Shown here: positions 42,867-51,153 of the stretch, piece after piece | Position numbering within the stretch: the first letter of the stretch is position 1 | Layout of the letters: every line of letters starts with the position of its first letter | From: Lysobacteraceae bacterium PS02340 | Lineage (GTDB): Bacteria > Pseudomonadota > Gammaproteobacteria > Xanthomonadales > Xanthomonadaceae | Assembly: GCA_029959605.1 (NCBI GenBank) | Contig: JASCOC010000003.1 | Span: 1-64,000, forward strand | Direction of reading: 5' to 3' | DNA length: 64,000 nucleotides | Translations under genes and position numbers: made by a program | Notes under the pieces: model-generated | Databases searched by the model: none | The model's input: the letters and a program-made list of their open reading frames with translations, nothing else | What the model was told of the DNA's origin: nothing

Positions 42867-43239
42867 GTGCGCTACTTGCTTCTGCTGATCGGGCTTCTGG
42901 CCCCGCTGTTCTCCAGCGGTCAATCCGCGCGCTACGGCGACGTGTCCTACAGCCAGCCACAGGACTGCAGTGTCATCACCCGTGACCAGCGCGCGAACCC
43001 GTACGCACATGTTCCGCAACGTGTGCGAGCAGAGCGACGCGCGGACGAAGCAGAGCGTGGCACGGATCATGGGGCGGCCACAGCCTTCGACCCGCGTCTT
43101 GAGCGTCCCCGCCCACGGCACCGACGATGCGAAGCGCTATGGCGTCGCCTGCATGGGCGGGTTGGTGATGTTGCGGTTGCCGAACGGCTGGCAGCAGGCG
43201 CTCGATGCGGAACATCGCTATCTGACATGCCGCAGCTGA
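42867..43239 (+). pseudogene. Frameshifted gene for a small exported protein
   Basis: From GTG 42867 a signal peptide (RYLLLLIGLLAPLFSSG) and a mature start (QSARYGDVSYSQPQDCSVITRDQ) read in one frame until about 42985-43005. A plausible protein then continues in another frame (THMFRNVCEQSDARTKQSVARI..YGVACMGGLVMLRLPNGW..) and stops at 43239. The first frame downstream of the switch is Arg/Ala-rich noise. A one-base indel around 43000 would join them into about 120 residues. It could be a true pseudogene or a sequencing error. Function is unknown. Confidence 0.6.
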
Positions 43240-43294
43240 TGCTCGTACGCTGCTCCACGGCAGAAGCCCATCCGGATAACAAGAGGCACACACG

Positions 43295-43831
43295 ATGCAG
43301 CTGACGTGCTCCCATTTCCGCGTTCCCGCGGCGCTATCGCTGGCGGTGCTGCTGGTTGCCTGCACAACCCGTGGAGACGTCATCTCCGAGGAATACATGA
43401 CGCTCGAGCTGGATGGACGGAGCCTTGTACTGCCCGGGTCTGTCACCGCGCTTCCGTTCGGCTCGACGCGACGCGTGCACACGCTATCGGTCAGTGCCCG
43501 CGAGCGCGAAGACCTGCGATCGCAAGGCTTCTTCTTCCAACTGGGCGGAGAAGATCTTCGCCCCGGTACGTACACCATCGGTGGAGGCGTGGTGCACGTG
43601 AATTATCACGGCGAGGCCGCGGGCGACACGCTGCCTGCCGTGTATGGAGCGAACCTTTCGCTCGGCACCCCATTCACGGTGACGCTGACGGCGATCGGAA
43701 GCGACGGCGTGCAGGGCACGTTCTCCGGCACGCTCCGGCGTGGCGGCGATGGTCCTGGACCCGAGCTGATGACGGTCTCGAACGGTCGTTTTTCCGCGCG
43801 CTATCGCCGGGATCAGGACGGCGTCCGATAG
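43295..43831 (+). CDS. Lipoprotein, unknown function
   Basis: The 178-residue product has a signal peptide ending in the lipobox LLVACT (Cys near residue 23), followed by a beta-rich mature part (ELDGRSLVLPGS, GTYTIGGGVVHVNYHG, GTFSGTLRRGG). RBS AAGAGG lies ten bases before the ATG. I do not recognise the domain. It is 55 bases downstream of the frameshifted gene and may have been in the same unit. Confidence 0.75.
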   Translation: MQLTCSHFRVPAALSLAVLLVACTTRGDVISEEYMTLELDGRSLVLPGSVTALPFGSTRRVHTLSVSAREREDLRSQGFFFQLGGEDLRPGTYTIGGGVVHVNYHGEAAGDTLPAVYGANLSLGTPFTVTLTAIGSDGVQGTFSGTLRRGGDGPGPELMTVSNGRFSARYRRDQDGVR

Positions 43832-43975
43832 CGACGCTATAGACCCGTTTGCGGTCCATGGTGGTGACCAGTTGGCGAGGGAAGCCGGGTCGCGGGGTTA
43901 TTCCCCACCTTGAACAAGCATCGATGCCCCGTGGTCGCGGACAATTCAGAGTTGATCCACCGAGGACTGCCAGCC

Positions 43976-44911
43976 GTGACCAATCCGCTGTCGAATAGTG
44001 CGTACATGCGCCTCTTCAATCTGCAGGCGGCATTGCATGCCTGGACGCGCGATACCGCCGCCGAGTACGAAGTGGACGACACCGCACCCGACCATCCGCT
44101 CTGGCCTTTCCATTTCAATTACCTGAGCGTCGCACCCATGCTCAACGGACTGCATGTCGAGTATCACGGCAGCACGTACGAAACGCCTTTCGACATGACG
44201 ATTGCGTGCCTGTCCGAACAGGTGGTGGCCGACAGCATCACGTCGCTGGCATTCTCGGGACCCGATGAAGGGGCCAACGGCACGCGCGAGTGGACCTTCT
44301 CCGGTTTGCTGGATTCGCAGGTCAGGTTTCCGATCCTGCGCGCGTTGTATGTGCGACCCACGGAGCCCGATCACCACAACGGATCGATCATCGTCCGCGA
44401 AGGTTCGATTCTGGACGAGGGTGGCGACATCGCCCGACTGGTAGCGAGGATGCCGTATCTGACTGAGATGACGGTGCCGAATGCGCCCGATGCAGGCTTC
44501 TTCGAGCATTCCCTGCCGCATCTAGAAGCCCTGAGGATCGGCGGGAACTTCGACACGAAGTATTTCATCCGCAACTTGGCGTCTGCAGACACGATGCCCA
44601 ACTTGACGCGTCTGGACTTCACCGAGTCGACCGAGCTGCAAATGACTTGGGCGAAGGATCGGGAGGAAGCGCTGGTCACGCCGTTCGCCGCATACGAGCG
44701 TCTGTTCGAAAGCGCAGTTGGCGCGCAGCTAAAGGCGCTGGTGCTGCGGAACACGCGCTTGAGCCGCGAGGAGCTGGAACACTTGCAGACGATTCGTCCG
44801 GGCCTTCAGTTCATGGTGATCCAAGCCGCGCAAGGGGGATATGTCAGTCACTTCAGGCGCCGCGTCTTCCCGTTCAAGCACCTGGTACAGACAGACCCGG
44901 GCGTCGAGTGA
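43976..44911 (+). CDS. Leucine-rich-repeat-like protein
   Basis: The GTG at 43976 has GAGGACT upstream and gives 311 residues; an upstream TTG at 43910 would add 22 residues without clear protein character. The central part shows spaced leucine patterns like LRRs: LEALRIGGNFD, LTRLDFTEST, LKALVLRNTRLSREELEHL. There is no signal peptide. Cytoplasmic LRR proteins of this size are known in bacteria as binding proteins of unknown role. It ends the accessory region that starts at the Mrr-like nuclease. Confidence 0.65.
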   Translation: MTNPLSNSAYMRLFNLQAALHAWTRDTAAEYEVDDTAPDHPLWPFHFNYLSVAPMLNGLHVEYHGSTYETPFDMTIACLSEQVVADSITSLAFSGPDEGANGTREWTFSGLLDSQVRFPILRALYVRPTEPDHHNGSIIVREGSILDEGGDIARLVARMPYLTEMTVPNAPDAGFFEHSLPHLEALRIGGNFDTKYFIRNLASADTMPNLTRLDFTESTELQMTWAKDREEALVTPFAAYERLFESAVGAQLKALVLRNTRLSREELEHLQTIRPGLQFMVIQAAQGGYVSHFRRRVFPFKHLVQTDPGVE

Positions 44912-45090
44912 TCCGCCGGATTGGAAATGCACGCGCATGGGCGATTGCGGGTCGATGTCGATGCGTGACTCGCAGTGCCGGTGCATTTCGATAGGTCACG
45001 TCTCCGCGCGCTGATCTGGCCTTGTCCGATCAGGCGCCGGTTCCACGTTCTGGCTCTCAATGGTCGCGCCGCGATCGAGGGGATGCCTGC

Positions 45091-46050
45091 ATGACCACCG
45101 GACGCCGTCTTTCCGTTCTCGCCACTGCCGTATTGCTGACCGGCCTCGGGCTGCACGTCGCGCCCATGCAGGCGCAAACAACAGCCGCGGCGCCTGCGCC
45201 GAAATCGGCGATGCAGATCCAGCAGGACGCGGATGCGGCTGCGCCGCCACCGACGGCGACACTGGCCTACGGCGCCGGCCCGCAGCAGCGGGGGCAGTTG
45301 CGGATTCCCGACGGCAGCGGTCCGTTTCCGGTGGCGATCGTGATCCACGGCGGCTGCTGGATGGCGGAGCTGGGCGGCAGTGGTTTGCCGGGGCTGTCGG
45401 AGATGCTGCGCAAGCGCGGCATCGCGACCTGGGACATCGACTACCGGCGGGTGGGGCATGCGGGCGGTGGCTGGCCGGGCTCGTTCGAGGATGTGGCGGC
45501 CGGCATCGATCATCTGGGCACGGTGGCGAAGAACCAGCCGCTGGATCTGGACCGTGTGGTGACCATCGGCCATTCGGCCGGTGCGTTGTTCGCCTTGTGG
45601 GCGCCAGCGCGCGCGCAACTCGCTGCGCCGTGGACGCCTTCCGCGAACAGTCCGCGCATCAAGGCCGCCGTGGCGATCGACGGGCCGGGCGCGCTGGCGC
45701 CGATGATCGGCATCGATGCGCAGGTCTGCGGCCAGCCGGTGATCGTGCCGCTGATGGGCGGCACGCCTGCGCAGGTGCCGGACGCGTATCGCGCCGCGAG
45801 TCCCTCGGACCATCTGCCGCTCGGCGTGTGGCAGCTGTTCGTGACCGCGGAACTCGGCCCCTTCATGCAGGGCTACATCGATGCGGCGAAAGCCGCCGGC
45901 GATCCGGTCGAAGTGTTCGCACCGCCTACGCCCAACCACTTCGACATCGTGACGCCGGGTTTGCCGAACGGTGAAGCCGTCGCGGACTGGATTGCGGCGC
46001 ACGCGTTCGGCATGCGCGGCGCACCGGCTGCGAAACCCGAAGCACCCTGA
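45091..46050 (+). CDS. Exported alpha/beta hydrolase (BD-FAE type)
   Basis: The ATG at 45091 follows GAGGGG and gives 319 residues with a signal peptide (cleavage near MQAQ, residue about 29). The core has the oxyanion motif IHGGCW, the elbow TIGHSAGA (Ser near residue 165), a region IPLMGGTPAQ and a late His in TPNHFD. The pattern is that of bifunctional feruloyl/acetylxylan esterase-like hydrolases, which cut esters on polymers or small molecules. It stands alone; the substrate is unknown. Confidence 0.85.
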   Translation: MTTGRRLSVLATAVLLTGLGLHVAPMQAQTTAAAPAPKSAMQIQQDADAAAPPPTATLAYGAGPQQRGQLRIPDGSGPFPVAIVIHGGCWMAELGGSGLPGLSEMLRKRGIATWDIDYRRVGHAGGGWPGSFEDVAAGIDHLGTVAKNQPLDLDRVVTIGHSAGALFALWAPARAQLAAPWTPSANSPRIKAAVAIDGPGALAPMIGIDAQVCGQPVIVPLMGGTPAQVPDAYRAASPSDHLPLGVWQLFVTAELGPFMQGYIDAAKAAGDPVEVFAPPTPNHFDIVTPGLPNGEAVADWIAAHAFGMRGAPAAKPEAP

Positions 46051-46211
46051 TCGGGTGCCGGCTGTGCCGGCGTCGTGCATTTGCACGGTGTCGCGCTGCG
46101 CGCGGCGGACTGCTCGTGCAGATACCGGCGTGAGGTCACGTCATTGCAGTCGAAGCATTCCCGGGCAGGCGTTCGCTGCATGCCGGGCTGCGCGATACGC
46201 CCGCGCGCGAA

Positions 46212-46469
46212 TCAACGCTGACGGCGGGCCTCATACTCGGCCTCGGCCTGCGCAAGGTCCTTGAGCTTGAGTTCCCGCTGATGGTCCGCCTTGCGCAGCG
46301 ATTCGCGCGCTTCCTTGATCACTTCCTGCGCCAGGCTGTGGCTGGTGTGGTGCTGCTTCATGTCGATCGCGGTCGCCAGGCGCTGATGGGCCAGCCGGAT
46401 GTTCCGGTCGACACGGAACAGCGGCGAGTTGGAGTTCTCGGTCAGCGGCGGGTCGTAGGTCTTCTTCAT
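46212..46469 (-). CDS. Small coiled-coil protein, unknown function
   Basis: This 85-residue protein is hydrophilic. Its last 45 residues form a charged heptad-like helix (SLAQEVIKEARESLRKADHQRELKLKD). No signal or membrane segment is seen. The ATG at 46469 is followed by KKTYDPPLTENSNSP. It lies downstream of the 350-residue membrane protein on the same strand, 225 bases away. Confidence 0.65.
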   Translation of the reverse strand: MKKTYDPPLTENSNSPLFRVDRNIRLAHQRLATAIDMKQHHTSHSLAQEVIKEARESLRKADHQRELKLKDLAQAEAEYEARRQR

Positions 46470-46647
46470 GGGGTGTCTGCGTGATCAGGACGGCACGATA
46501 GCCGGCTTGCCATAGCGCCGCACGCGCATCGCATCGACGCGGTGATCGACGACTGACGTGTCCACGATCACGTGCACCTGCATCGCAGGCTGCGTTCGCA
46601 GCGCGCAACTGTGGATTCGACCGCTTTGCACGGCAGATCGCAGACAG

Positions 46648-46683
46648 CAGAAAGCCGGCAGCCGATGCCTCGACTGACGGCTT
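46648..46683 (-). terminator. Hairpin downstream of the 350-residue membrane protein gene
   Basis: On the minus strand AAGCCG-T-CAG-T-CGA-GGCA-TCG-G-CTG-C-CGGCTT makes a nearly continuous stem and is followed by TCTGCTG, a weak U-run. It starts 12 bases after the stop codon. Apart from this, 46470-46694 shows nothing I recognise. Confidence 0.5.
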
Positions 46684-46694
46684 CGGGTTCGACC

Positions 46695-47747
46695 TCAGTA
46701 CGCCGCGTGCAGCATGCGGCGACGGAAGCCGATGGCGCCGGCGAACCAGCTGATGGCGGCGCCGAGGATCAGCAGCACGACGGCCGTCCAGGCCGCCTTG
46801 GACACGCCGCGGGCGGCGGCATCGCTGGCTTCGCGGGCCTTCTGCTCGGCTTCGGCCTTCAGCGTGTCGATGCGCGCGACCATCGCCTGCGCCTGCTGCT
46901 GGTAGCGGGCGACGATCTGCTCGGCCTCGGCGCGGGGCTTGCCGGTGCGGGCGACGACGATGTTGACCAGCGCGTCGCGGTCGGCGGCTTCGAGCGTGGT
47001 GCGGCCTTCGCGGCGGGCGCGTTCGAACCACTCGGCCAGCGCGTCGCCGGACTGCGTGGGGTCTTCGAGCGCCTGGCGGGCGCTCTGCTCGCCGTCAGTG
47101 CTGACGGCCTCGGCCTTCTGCTCGATCGCGTCGGGCGACAGTTCCGCCTTGCCGGTCTGCGCCAGCAGGGTCTCGAACTCACCGCGCAGATCGTTCCAGT
47201 CCAGGTCCACGCCGCGGTCGCGCAGTTCGTCGCCGACCTGCGATGCGATGCCGGGCGATGCCGCGGCGACGCCCTGCCCGGCCAGCGACAGGCCCTTGCC
47301 GACCACGCCGAACGCGGTGCCGACGAGGCCACTCGCCGCCGAGGCCAGCAGGAACGTCGTGACCAGCGTGGTCACCGACCAGCTCAGCACGCCGTGCAGG
47401 CCACCCTGCGCCGGAGCCGAGCGACCCGCGACCAGCGCACCGAGGCAGATGGCGATGATGGTCGACATCGCCAGCCAGATGCCGGCACCGGTGCCGAAGC
47501 CGCTCAGCGGATTGGCATCGCCGGTGGGATCGACGGCGCTGGCGCCGACAGCGGTGCCGAGGATGCTCAGGAACAGATAGGCGACCAGCGACAGCACGCA
47601 GCCGGAGAACACGGCCGCCCAGGAAATGGCGGGCGCGGGCCGTGGGCGGGCGGCGTCGACGCGGGCAGTGCGCGTGCCGGGCGGGCGCGCCTCGCCGGGC
47701 TGCACCCGGGACGCGAGCGGGTCATGGGGATTCATCGTGGAGGTCAT
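46695..47747 (-). CDS. Membrane protein with stalk domain, stress-cluster member
   Basis: The product is 350 residues from ATG 47747. A polar Arg/Pro-rich N-terminus is followed by three membrane helices (about 42-65, 80-100, 115-140, the loop including a GLHGVLSW element), a long charged, mostly helical region (about 165-300, rich in Glu/Ala/Gln) and a last helix (about 318-340). Related proteins are sometimes labelled PhnA-like membrane proteins, without known function. It shares its divergent promoter region, with a 23-bp palindrome, with the triple-PAS LuxR gene. Confidence 0.75.
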   Translation of the reverse strand: MTSTMNPHDPLASRVQPGEARPPGTRTARVDAARPRPAPAISWAAVFSGCVLSLVAYLFLSILGTAVGASAVDPTGDANPLSGFGTGAGIWLAMSTIIAICLGALVAGRSAPAQGGLHGVLSWSVTTLVTTFLLASAASGLVGTAFGVVGKGLSLAGQGVAAASPGIASQVGDELRDRGVDLDWNDLRGEFETLLAQTGKAELSPDAIEQKAEAVSTDGEQSARQALEDPTQSGDALAEWFERARREGRTTLEAADRDALVNIVVARTGKPRAEAEQIVARYQQQAQAMVARIDTLKAEAEQKAREASDAAARGVSKAAWTAVVLLILGAAISWFAGAIGFRRRMLHAAY

Positions 47748-47847
47748 GTCGGTCTCGCCATCTCGTCTGTGGGGAGCGGGCACTGCGGGACGCACTGCCC
47801 GGGTGGCGCGCAGTGTCCGGACGCACGGGGCGCGTGTCTGCGTGCAT

Positions 47848-47870
47848 ATGCACCAGCGGCGTTAGTGCAT
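47848..47870. promoter_or_regulatory. 23-bp palindromic site 1, between membrane protein and PAS-LuxR gene
   Basis: ATGCACCAGCGGCGTTAGTGCAT has ATGCAC/GTGCAT inverted ends and matches site 2 (49517-49539) at 18 of 23 positions with identical length. It lies 101 bases from the 47747 start and 125 bases from the 47995 start. The symmetry suits a LuxR-type dimer, most simply the product of the neighbouring gene. Confidence 0.6.
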
Positions 47871-47994
47871 GCGGACGATGGGCGGGCGGACGACGCGGAT
47901 GTGTGCGTGGCGTGGGCGGCCCGGCCGGATGCGGGCGTCACAATGCGCGGCCATCCGACCGACCGCGCCCTGGCGCAGCCTCGAGACGCCTCCG

Positions 47995-49494
47995 ATGACC
48001 GACGACGCCAGCCTGGCCACGCAGACCAACCGCAAGCAGTTGCAGCAGATCATCACGGGTCTGAGCGAAGGCGTGATTCTGGTGGAGCCCGACCAGCGCA
48101 TCGTCTGGGCGAACGAATCGGCGCTGCAGCTGCACGGCGTGGAGACGGTCGAGGGCCTGGGCGCCGACGTCGGCGCCTACCGCGCGCGTTTCGCGCTGCG
48201 TTATCGCAACAACCACCGCTTGCAGGCGGGCAACTATCCCATCGACCGGGTGATCGCCGGCGAGTCTTTCAGCGACGTCATCGTCGAGGTCATCCCGGCG
48301 GCCGATCCTGACCGCTGCTGGGTGCATCGCGTGCGCAGCCTCGTGCTGACCGACGCGCGCGGCGAGCCCGACTGCCTGGTGCTGATCATCGCCGACATCA
48401 CCGAGTGGGCCAGCGCCGAACAGCGCTTCGAGAAGACCTTCAACGCCAATCCCGCGCCGGCGGTGATCTGCCGGCTCGACGACCTGCGCTACATCAAGGT
48501 CAACCAGGGCTTCATGGAGATGACCGGTTACGGGCGCGACGATGTGATCGGGCGCTCGGTGTACGAGCTGGACGTGTTCGAAGGCGCCGAGGCGCGCAAG
48601 GCGGCGATCGAGAAACTGGGCGAAGGCGTGACGATTCCGCAGATGCAGGCCGAACTCAGCCTGCCTGCGGGCGGCAGCAAGCTGGTGATCGTCGCGGGCC
48701 AGCCGATCGAGGTTGGCGAAGAGGCCTGCATGCTGTTCTCCTTCATGGATCTGGAACCGCGCCGCAAGGCCGAGGATGCGCTGCGCCAGAGCGAGGAACG
48801 CTTCGCCAAGGCGTTCCGGATGACGCCGGTGCCCACCCTGGTCTGCAGCGCGGATGCGTTGCGGGTGATGGAGGTCAACGAGGCCTTCGTGACCGCCACG
48901 GGCCTGGCTTCGGAGGAACTGCTGGGCAAGTCGCTGGACGAGATCGGACTGTTCGAGGACCGCAGCGCGCATGCCCGCATCCAGGACACGCTGCGCGACA
49001 GCGGCGTGCTGCGCAGCACCGAGTTCCGCATCCATCGCAAGCATGCGGAACCGCTCGACTGCCTGGTGTCGGCGGAATCGTTCGCGATCCACGGCACGCC
49101 CTGCCATCTGATGGCGCTGCTCGACATCACCGACCGCAAGCGGTCGGAGATGGAACTGGTGGGCGCGATCGAGACGGTGATGCAGGACGCCTCGTGGTTC
49201 AGCCAGACGCTCATCGAAAAGCTCGCCAACGTGCGCCGCGGCAATGCGCCGGGTGCCGAAGCCCTCGCGCTGGCCGACCTCACCGCGCGCGAACGCGACG
49301 CGCTCGGGCTGATGTGCGAAGGCCTGTCGGACAAGGAGATCGCCACGCGTCTCGGGCTGGCCACCAATACGGTGCGCAACCACGTCGCGTCGCTGTATTC
49401 GAAGATCGACGTGCACAGTCGCGCCGAGGCGATCGTGTGGGCGCGCGAGAGGGGTTACTTCGGCAGCGGCGCGTCTTCGCACAAGAGCGGCTGA
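47995..49494 (+). CDS. Triple-PAS LuxR-type transcriptional regulator
   Basis: From ATG 47995 the product is 499 residues. Three PAS domains (about 15-140, 145-265, 270-390) show typical starts (IITGLSEGVILVEPDQRIVWANESA; NPAPAVICRLDDLRYIKVNQGFMEMTGY; TPVPTLVCSADALRVMEVNEAF). A short linker leads to a LuxR helix-turn-helix (LTARERDALGLMCEGLSDKEIATRLGLATNTVRNHVASLYSK, about 425-475). The first PAS domain may bind flavin or haem, but I see no clear LOV cysteine motif. It is flanked by two similar palindromes and lies upstream of csbD, so it probably senses a stress signal and controls these genes. Confidence 0.9.
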   Translation: MTDDASLATQTNRKQLQQIITGLSEGVILVEPDQRIVWANESALQLHGVETVEGLGADVGAYRARFALRYRNNHRLQAGNYPIDRVIAGESFSDVIVEVIPAADPDRCWVHRVRSLVLTDARGEPDCLVLIIADITEWASAEQRFEKTFNANPAPAVICRLDDLRYIKVNQGFMEMTGYGRDDVIGRSVYELDVFEGAEARKAAIEKLGEGVTIPQMQAELSLPAGGSKLVIVAGQPIEVGEEACMLFSFMDLEPRRKAEDALRQSEERFAKAFRMTPVPTLVCSADALRVMEVNEAFVTATGLASEELLGKSLDEIGLFEDRSAHARIQDTLRDSGVLRSTEFRIHRKHAEPLDCLVSAESFAIHGTPCHLMALLDITDRKRSEMELVGAIETVMQDASWFSQTLIEKLANVRRGNAPGAEALALADLTARERDALGLMCEGLSDKEIATRLGLATNTVRNHVASLYSKIDVHSRAEAIVWARERGYFGSGASSHKSG

Positions 49495-49516
49495 ACGACG
49501 CACGGACTTGCTGCGG

Positions 49517-49539
49517 ATGCACCAGTACCGCTGGTGCAT
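49517..49539. promoter_or_regulatory. 23-bp palindromic site 2, upstream of csbD
   Basis: ATGCACCAG-TACCG-CTGGTGCAT is a perfect 9-5-9 palindrome located 103 bases before the csbD start. It could also be a transcription-ending hairpin of the LuxR gene, but it lacks a U-run and its similarity to site 1 favours an operator. Confidence 0.6.
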
Positions 49540-49642
49540 TTGCAACTGTCGGCGCTGCGCCCTGCGACGCAATCTGTGTCCACCGGGGCGTGCTGCCACG
49601 CAGGACGCCCGTCGGGTCCCTCATCCCCACCAGGAGACACGC

Positions 49643-49825
49643 ATGGACAAGAACCGCATCGAAGGCACCACCAAGCAGATCAAGGGCTCGGTGAAGGAAG
49701 CCATCGGCAAGCTGACCGGCGACCGCAAGACCGAGGCCGAGGGCGCGGCGGAGAAGACCGTCGGCAAGGCGCAACGCAAGGTCGGCGAGGTGGCCGACAA
49801 GGTGCGCGACAAGACCGGCGGCTGA
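49643..49825 (+). CDS. CsbD family stress protein
   Basis: The ATG at 49643 follows AGGAG and gives 60 residues. The CsbD pattern is complete: DKNRIEGTTKQIKGSVKEAIGKLTGD, then AEGAAEKTVGKAQRKVGEV and a DKTGG end. CsbD proteins are small, soluble and induced by general stress in many bacteria; the biochemical role is unknown. A terminator follows. Confidence 0.95.
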   Translation: MDKNRIEGTTKQIKGSVKEAIGKLTGDRKTEAEGAAEKTVGKAQRKVGEVADKVRDKTGG

Positions 49826-49877
49826 TAGACGCCCGGCATTTCCTGCAACGCTTGGCCGCCGCCCTGTCCGGCGGCAT

Positions 49878-49913
49878 GGCGGGATCACGCTGCGGCGGGT
49901 CCCGCCTTTTTTT
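49878..49913 (+). terminator. Rho-independent terminator after csbD
   Basis: GGCGGGATC..GGGTCCCGCC with a nine- to ten-base loop is followed by TTTTTTT. It lies about 50 bases after the csbD stop codon. Confidence 0.85.
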
Positions 49914-50002
49914 GCGCGTCGATTGCGCCGCCTGCGGCCTGCGGTGATCCAGTCGGCGCCCTGCGCCGTAAGCCATGCAGACCGATCGAAGGAGCGTCTG
50001 CA

Positions 50003-50875
50003 ATGCACGTCGTGATCCGGAGTGTGGTGGTGCTGGTGGCGGGCCTGTGGCTGGCCGGGTGCGCGACGGGCTTTCCGCGAGCGTCGGCGCCGTATGCGGC
50101 CGCGGACGGGTTGGATGGCGCGGCAGTGCTCGCGCGCAGCGTGACGGCGCATGGCGGTGATCTGCGCACGCACAGCGGCGATCTGAATTACGCGAGCGAC
50201 GGACGCTGGGAGTCGTTGATCCAGCGCATCCAGCCGGTGGTCACCGATGCGGGCTATCGGGTGACGTCCGAGACGCGCTACGCGCCTGCGCTTGGCCTGC
50301 ACGTGATCCGCTCGCAAGGGCCGACGGGCACGAAACAGGTGGTGCGCAGGCCCGGGAGCATCGAGGTGTATCGCGACGGCGTGCGCGCCACCGACACCGA
50401 AACGCTGCGGGCAGCGGCGATGACCACCGACGCGTTCGAGCTGTTCCACTTCGGCCCGTCGTTCCTGGCCGCACGCGCGACACAGGTCACGCGCATGGCC
50501 GATGCCGACGAGGACGGGCAGCGTTATCAACGCGTGCGGGTGGAGATCGCGCCGGGATTCGGTGAGGCGGCGAACGACACGGTAATCGCGTGGTTCGATG
50601 CGCGTACGCATCTGCTGCACCGCGTGCACCTGACCTTGAACGGATTCCCGACCACGCAGGGCGCGCACGTCGACACCACGATGACCGGCTACCGCGCGTT
50701 CGACGGCGTGATGCTGCCCACGCGTTTCCACGAACGCGTGCGCGGCCCGCTGCGCATCGATGCGCATACCTGGTGGGTCACGGGCCTCGATACCGATCGC
50801 GGCTGGCAGCCCGGTGATGTGGCCAACGGCCTGTTCACCGGCGCCGCGGCGCAGCCCGCGACGGCGCTGCCGTAA
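50003..50875 (+). CDS. Lipoprotein with LolA-like or DUF-type fold, unknown function
   Basis: The 290-residue product has a signal peptide with lipobox LAGCAT (Cys near residue 20). The mature part begins with LARSVTAHGGDLRTHSGDLNYASDGRW and continues with beta-strand patterns (VEIYRDGVRATDTET-like, VIAWFDARTHLLHRVHLTLN, GYRAFDGVMLPTRFHERV) as in proteins of LolA/LppX-like fold that bind lipids. The assignment is by pattern only. It is followed by the iron locus but separated by 278 bases. Confidence 0.7.
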   Translation: MHVVIRSVVVLVAGLWLAGCATGFPRASAPYAAADGLDGAAVLARSVTAHGGDLRTHSGDLNYASDGRWESLIQRIQPVVTDAGYRVTSETRYAPALGLHVIRSQGPTGTKQVVRRPGSIEVYRDGVRATDTETLRAAAMTTDAFELFHFGPSFLAARATQVTRMADADEDGQRYQRVRVEIAPGFGEAANDTVIAWFDARTHLLHRVHLTLNGFPTTQGAHVDTTMTGYRAFDGVMLPTRFHERVRGPLRIDAHTWWVTGLDTDRGWQPGDVANGLFTGAAAQPATALP

Positions 50876-51120
50876 GCGGGACCGACACCGCCCTTTGTCG
50901 CAACGCCACGCAGGCTGGCGTTGTGACTGGCCGGGACTGCAGACGATCCGGACGAGCGCCCGGGCGCGCGGCGGACGCAGGATCGCTGCGCGGCAGCGGT
51001 CCAGGTCATCGGCGACCTGCGTCTTCCGGTTCCGCGCCTCGCTCAGCGAAATTCCGTCCGCCCGGCGGCCGGCCCAGAACCCGCGATCCGACGTGCGTTC
51101 TGAGCGTGTGGCGTCTCTGT

Positions 51121-51141
51121 AAATGAGAGTAATTCGCATGT
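51121..51141 (+). promoter_or_regulatory. Putative Fur box upstream of the PepSY gene
   Basis: AAATGAGAGT-A-ATTCGCATGT matches the 10-1-10 form of gammaproteobacterial Fur sites (AAATGAGAAT-N-ATTCTCATTT) at all but a few positions. It ends 12 bases before the ATG at 51154, so iron-bound Fur would block the start of transcription or translation. It also fits the downstream siderophore-type receptor. Confidence 0.65.
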
Positions 51142-51153
51142 AAGATCCGCCGC

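Noticed and set aside
44848-46086. 412-residue minus-strand open frame opposite the secreted hydrolase
   Set aside because: Hydrolase motifs and signal peptide on the plus strand are convincing; the minus frame is Arg/His-rich.
46572-48311. 579-residue plus-strand open frame over the membrane protein gene and start of the PAS gene
   Set aside because: The minus strand has membrane helices and the real regulator starts in another frame at 47995.
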